7,164 nucleotides of DNA. It comes from TMED27 sp050633165 (lineage in GTDB: Bacteria; Pseudomonadota; Alphaproteobacteria; Micavibrionales; Micavibrionaceae). Numbering within the stretch: the first letter of the stretch is position 1; each line of letters opens with the position of its first letter. The translations under genes and the position numbers were made by a program. The DNA lies in assembly GCA_050633165.1 (NCBI GenBank), contig JBOEFZ010000052.1, forward strand, positions 1 to 7,164, read 5' to 3'. The notes under the pieces were generated by a model. It saw only the letters and a list, made by a program, of their open reading frames with translations, was not told the origin of the DNA and did not search any database. Below are positions 5,755 through 7,164 of this stretch, piece after piece.

Positions 5755-5824
5755 GTCATTCCGGCGAAAGCCGGAATATCTGTCTGCTTATCAATAAGAT
5801 CCTGCGGTCAAGCCGCAGGATGAC
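5755..5824. repeat. REP-like multi-hairpin intergenic element
   Basis: The 70-bp element is bounded by GTCAT (5755-5759) and ATGAC (5820-5824). Inside are ATTCCGGC-GAAA-GCCGGAAT (5758-5777), a small CTTA-TCAA-TAAG (5788-5797), and ATCCTGCGG-TCAAG-CCGCAGGAT (5799-5821). Elements with the core GTCATTCC(G/C)GCGAAAGC are common dispersed intergenic repeats in proteobacteria (recalled, not searched). It lies between convergent genes, 4 bp after the engB stop and 13 bp from the next stop. It may therefore end transcription from both sides; a short TTTT follows on the + side. Confidence 0.75.
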
Positions 5825-5837
5825 AGTTTTAAGAGGA

Positions 5838-6551
5838 TTATTGATCCGCCACAACCGTATAAAACGCATAAGCATCCTGTGCCTGGTTTTCCACGCATAG
5901 GGATGCCATCTCATCACAATCCCCGCAAATCGGCGATCCGCCCGTATCCGTGGTAAGATCAACATTCGTCCCCGTATACAGGCTATCATCAATCATCGTT
6001 TCTTTAATCGAATCGCCCATCGTCGGGATCGTGCTGCTACCTGTGATTTTCTCGTTAATCAGCGCGCAAACCTCTTCCTTGATTTGATAAGCCACCAAAA
6101 TCACATCATCTGCGCTACTGCTCGTCCATTCAACATTGTTAAATCGCCCGATATACCAACCACTAACCGGATCGCTAATCGCGCTGGTTGTCACTGCATC
6201 ATCCAGCCGTCCCTTGGTCAAACCACCACCCTCGGGGTGGAAAACGCGTTTGATACGATCCGATTGCGTGCCCGTGCTAAACCCCGCCGCGCTGGGGTCG
6301 GTGAAGTCCAGATCATCAATATCAATGCCCGTAAACAACATCTGATCAATGGCCGATTTCACCTGCGCGCTATAGGAAATAAGCTGCGTCGCGTAAAGCT
6401 CGGCTTTATCATCGGACAATACCCCTGTCTCCCCCGTATCGGCTTGGCGCGTCAATGTGAAGTTCAGCGCGGCAAACAGAACAATCGCGATAAGCACATA
6501 AATAAGAGCATTCCCTGATTCTGCTGATGAATGTTCTTTTTTTGTTTCCAT
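5838..6551 (-). CDS. Unrecognised pilin-like protein with one N-terminal membrane segment
   Basis: This 237-residue protein has a short charged N-terminus (METKKEHSSAESGN), one hydrophobic segment (about 15-31, ALIYVLIAIVLFAAL) and a polar, Ser/Thr/Asp-rich remainder expected outside the cytoplasm. The layout recalls type IV pilins and pseudopilins. However, the Glu five residues after a cleavage glycine is missing (GNALIY after G13), so processing by prepilin peptidase is uncertain. Four cysteines (C162, C209, C212, C219), including a CGDC pair, could form disulfides. It feels similar to hypothetical alphaproteobacterial proteins of this GNALIYVLIA type, but I cannot name a function. The ATG at 6551 has GGA 8 nt upstream. 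The gene faces engB at its end and is divergent from rmuC. Confidence 0.85.
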   Translation of the reverse strand: METKKEHSSAESGNALIYVLIAIVLFAALNFTLTRQADTGETGVLSDDKAELYATQLISYSAQVKSAIDQMLFTGIDIDDLDFTDPSAAGFSTGTQSDRIKRVFHPEGGGLTKGRLDDAVTTSAISDPVSGWYIGRFNNVEWTSSSADDVILVAYQIKEEVCALINEKITGSSTIPTMGDSIKETMIDDSLYTGTNVDLTTDTGGSPICGDCDEMASLCVENQAQDAYAFYTVVADQ

Positions 6552-6578
6552 TTTATTTCCAAGCTGTTAGCGTGATGT

Positions 6579-7164
6579 ATGGATTCGATTCTAACCGAAA
6601 TTTTGATTTTGCCAAATCTAATTGCATTTGCACTGGGTGCGTTATGTGTTGGCGTGGCGGCGCTCTTCGCGCGGCAACGGCTCTTGATGCAAAATGCGGA
6701 ATTAACCGCGCAGATCAGGGCGGAGAAAGCGGCGTTGGAAACGGCGGGCGCGGCGCTGGATCATCGCTTTAAAACCACCGCGCAAGAGGCATTATCGCAA
6801 AGCAGCGAACGGTTTTTGCAATTGGCGCAGGAAAAATTAAAGGCCGCGCACTCCGATTCCTCGCATGATTTAGAAAAACGCCAAAATGCGATCGGAGATA
6901 TGATAAAGCCGGTGCATAAGAATCTGGAAGACCTCTCCAAGGCATTGGAGCAGGTCAAGGGCACGGATAACGCCCTGCGGGAGGATTTATCACGCCTGAA
7001 CCGCGAAACGGCGAAACTGGTCGGTGCGCTACGTGATCCGGCAGCGCAGGGAAAATGGGGGGAATATATCCTCGAAGGGTTACTTGATAAATCCGGCCTG
7101 ATTAAGGGCGTACATTACGAAACCCAAGTCACAATGGATAGCGGCCGCGCGCGCCCCGACGCGG
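6579..7164 (+). CDS. rmuC: DNA recombination protein RmuC, 5' part (cut by the window end)
   Basis: The frame is open from ATG 6579 to the window end, so 195 codons are visible. There is an N-terminal membrane segment (about 8-30, ILILPNLIAFALGALCVGVA), a long charged coiled-coil region (about 35-145), and the start of the RmuC nuclease-like core with the signature LVGALRDPAAQGKWGEYILE (147-166), then GVHYETQV. RmuC proteins resemble restriction-type nucleases and limit inversions at short inverted repeats in E. coli; the biochemical role is poorly defined. An in-frame TGA at 6573-6575 makes ATG 6579 the first possible start, although no Shine-Dalgarno is clear. The start lies only 27 bp from the start of the divergent pilin-like gene, so the two promoters must overlap each other or the coding regions. 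Confidence 0.93.
   Translation, partial: MDSILTEILILPNLIAFALGALCVGVAALFARQRLLMQNAELTAQIRAEKAALETAGAALDHRFKTTAQEALSQSSERFLQLAQEKLKAAHSDSSHDLEKRQNAIGDMIKPVHKNLEDLSKALEQVKGTDNALREDLSRLNRETAKLVGALRDPAAQGKWGEYILEGLLDKSGLIKGVHYETQVTMDSGRARPDA

Noticed and set aside
5758..5821. CRISPR-like repeats in the hairpin region after engB
   Set aside because: The two strong hairpins differ in sequence and there is no repeated unit with regular spacers; a REP-like palindromic element fits.
6084..6518. 144-codon + strand ORF opposite the pilin-like gene
   Set aside because: The minus-strand reading has a coherent signal/membrane segment, start site and composition; this frame has none.

Overview
This window reads as a chromosomal housekeeping region of an alphaproteobacterium with mid-range GC. 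The core is rpmH-rnpA-yidD-yidC-engB, all on the + strand. This order, with no dnaA next to rpmH, is the usual alphaproteobacterial arrangement. The flanking genes (an RsmB-type methyltransferase, an Aer-like PAS/MCP pair, a pilin-like exported protein and RmuC) fit the same group. The exact lineage cannot be fixed from the sequence; a Micavibrio- or Rhodospirillales-like organism is only a guess.

Layout. Bases 1-269 hold the 3' end of an rsmB-like rRNA cytosine methyltransferase (+). Bases 266-2063 (- strand, convergent with rsmB and sharing its stop-codon bases) hold a two-gene operon. It encodes a stand-alone Aer-type PAS protein and, overlapping it by 26 bp, a membrane chemoreceptor with no periplasmic domain. 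Together they look like a split energy-taxis receptor. The 162-bp gap 2064-2225 separates this pair from rpmH. It contains a perfect FNR/FixK-type palindrome, a small inverted repeat covering the PAS ribosome binding site, and a near-consensus sigma-70 promoter for rpmH.

Bases 2226-5750 encode L34, the RNase P protein, YidD, YidC and the GTPase EngB (YihA/YsxC). They link ribosome and tRNA maturation to membrane protein insertion. An intrinsic terminator-like hairpin lies between rpmH and rnpA and probably sets a high L34 to RnpA ratio. YidC ends in a long acidic-then-lysine-rich tail. Between yidC and engB is a long imperfect inverted repeat built from 9-bp units.

Bases 5755-5824 are a REP-like multi-hairpin element between the convergent engB and an unrecognised pilin-like gene (5838-6551, -). 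That gene is divergent, by only 27 bp, from a 3'-truncated rmuC (6579 to the window end, +).

I found no CRISPR array, transposase, tRNA, rRNA or clear foreign island. No strikingly new system is evident. The best leads are the FNR-type site in front of the split Aer-like receptor, the repeat structure before engB, and the unknown pilin-like protein.
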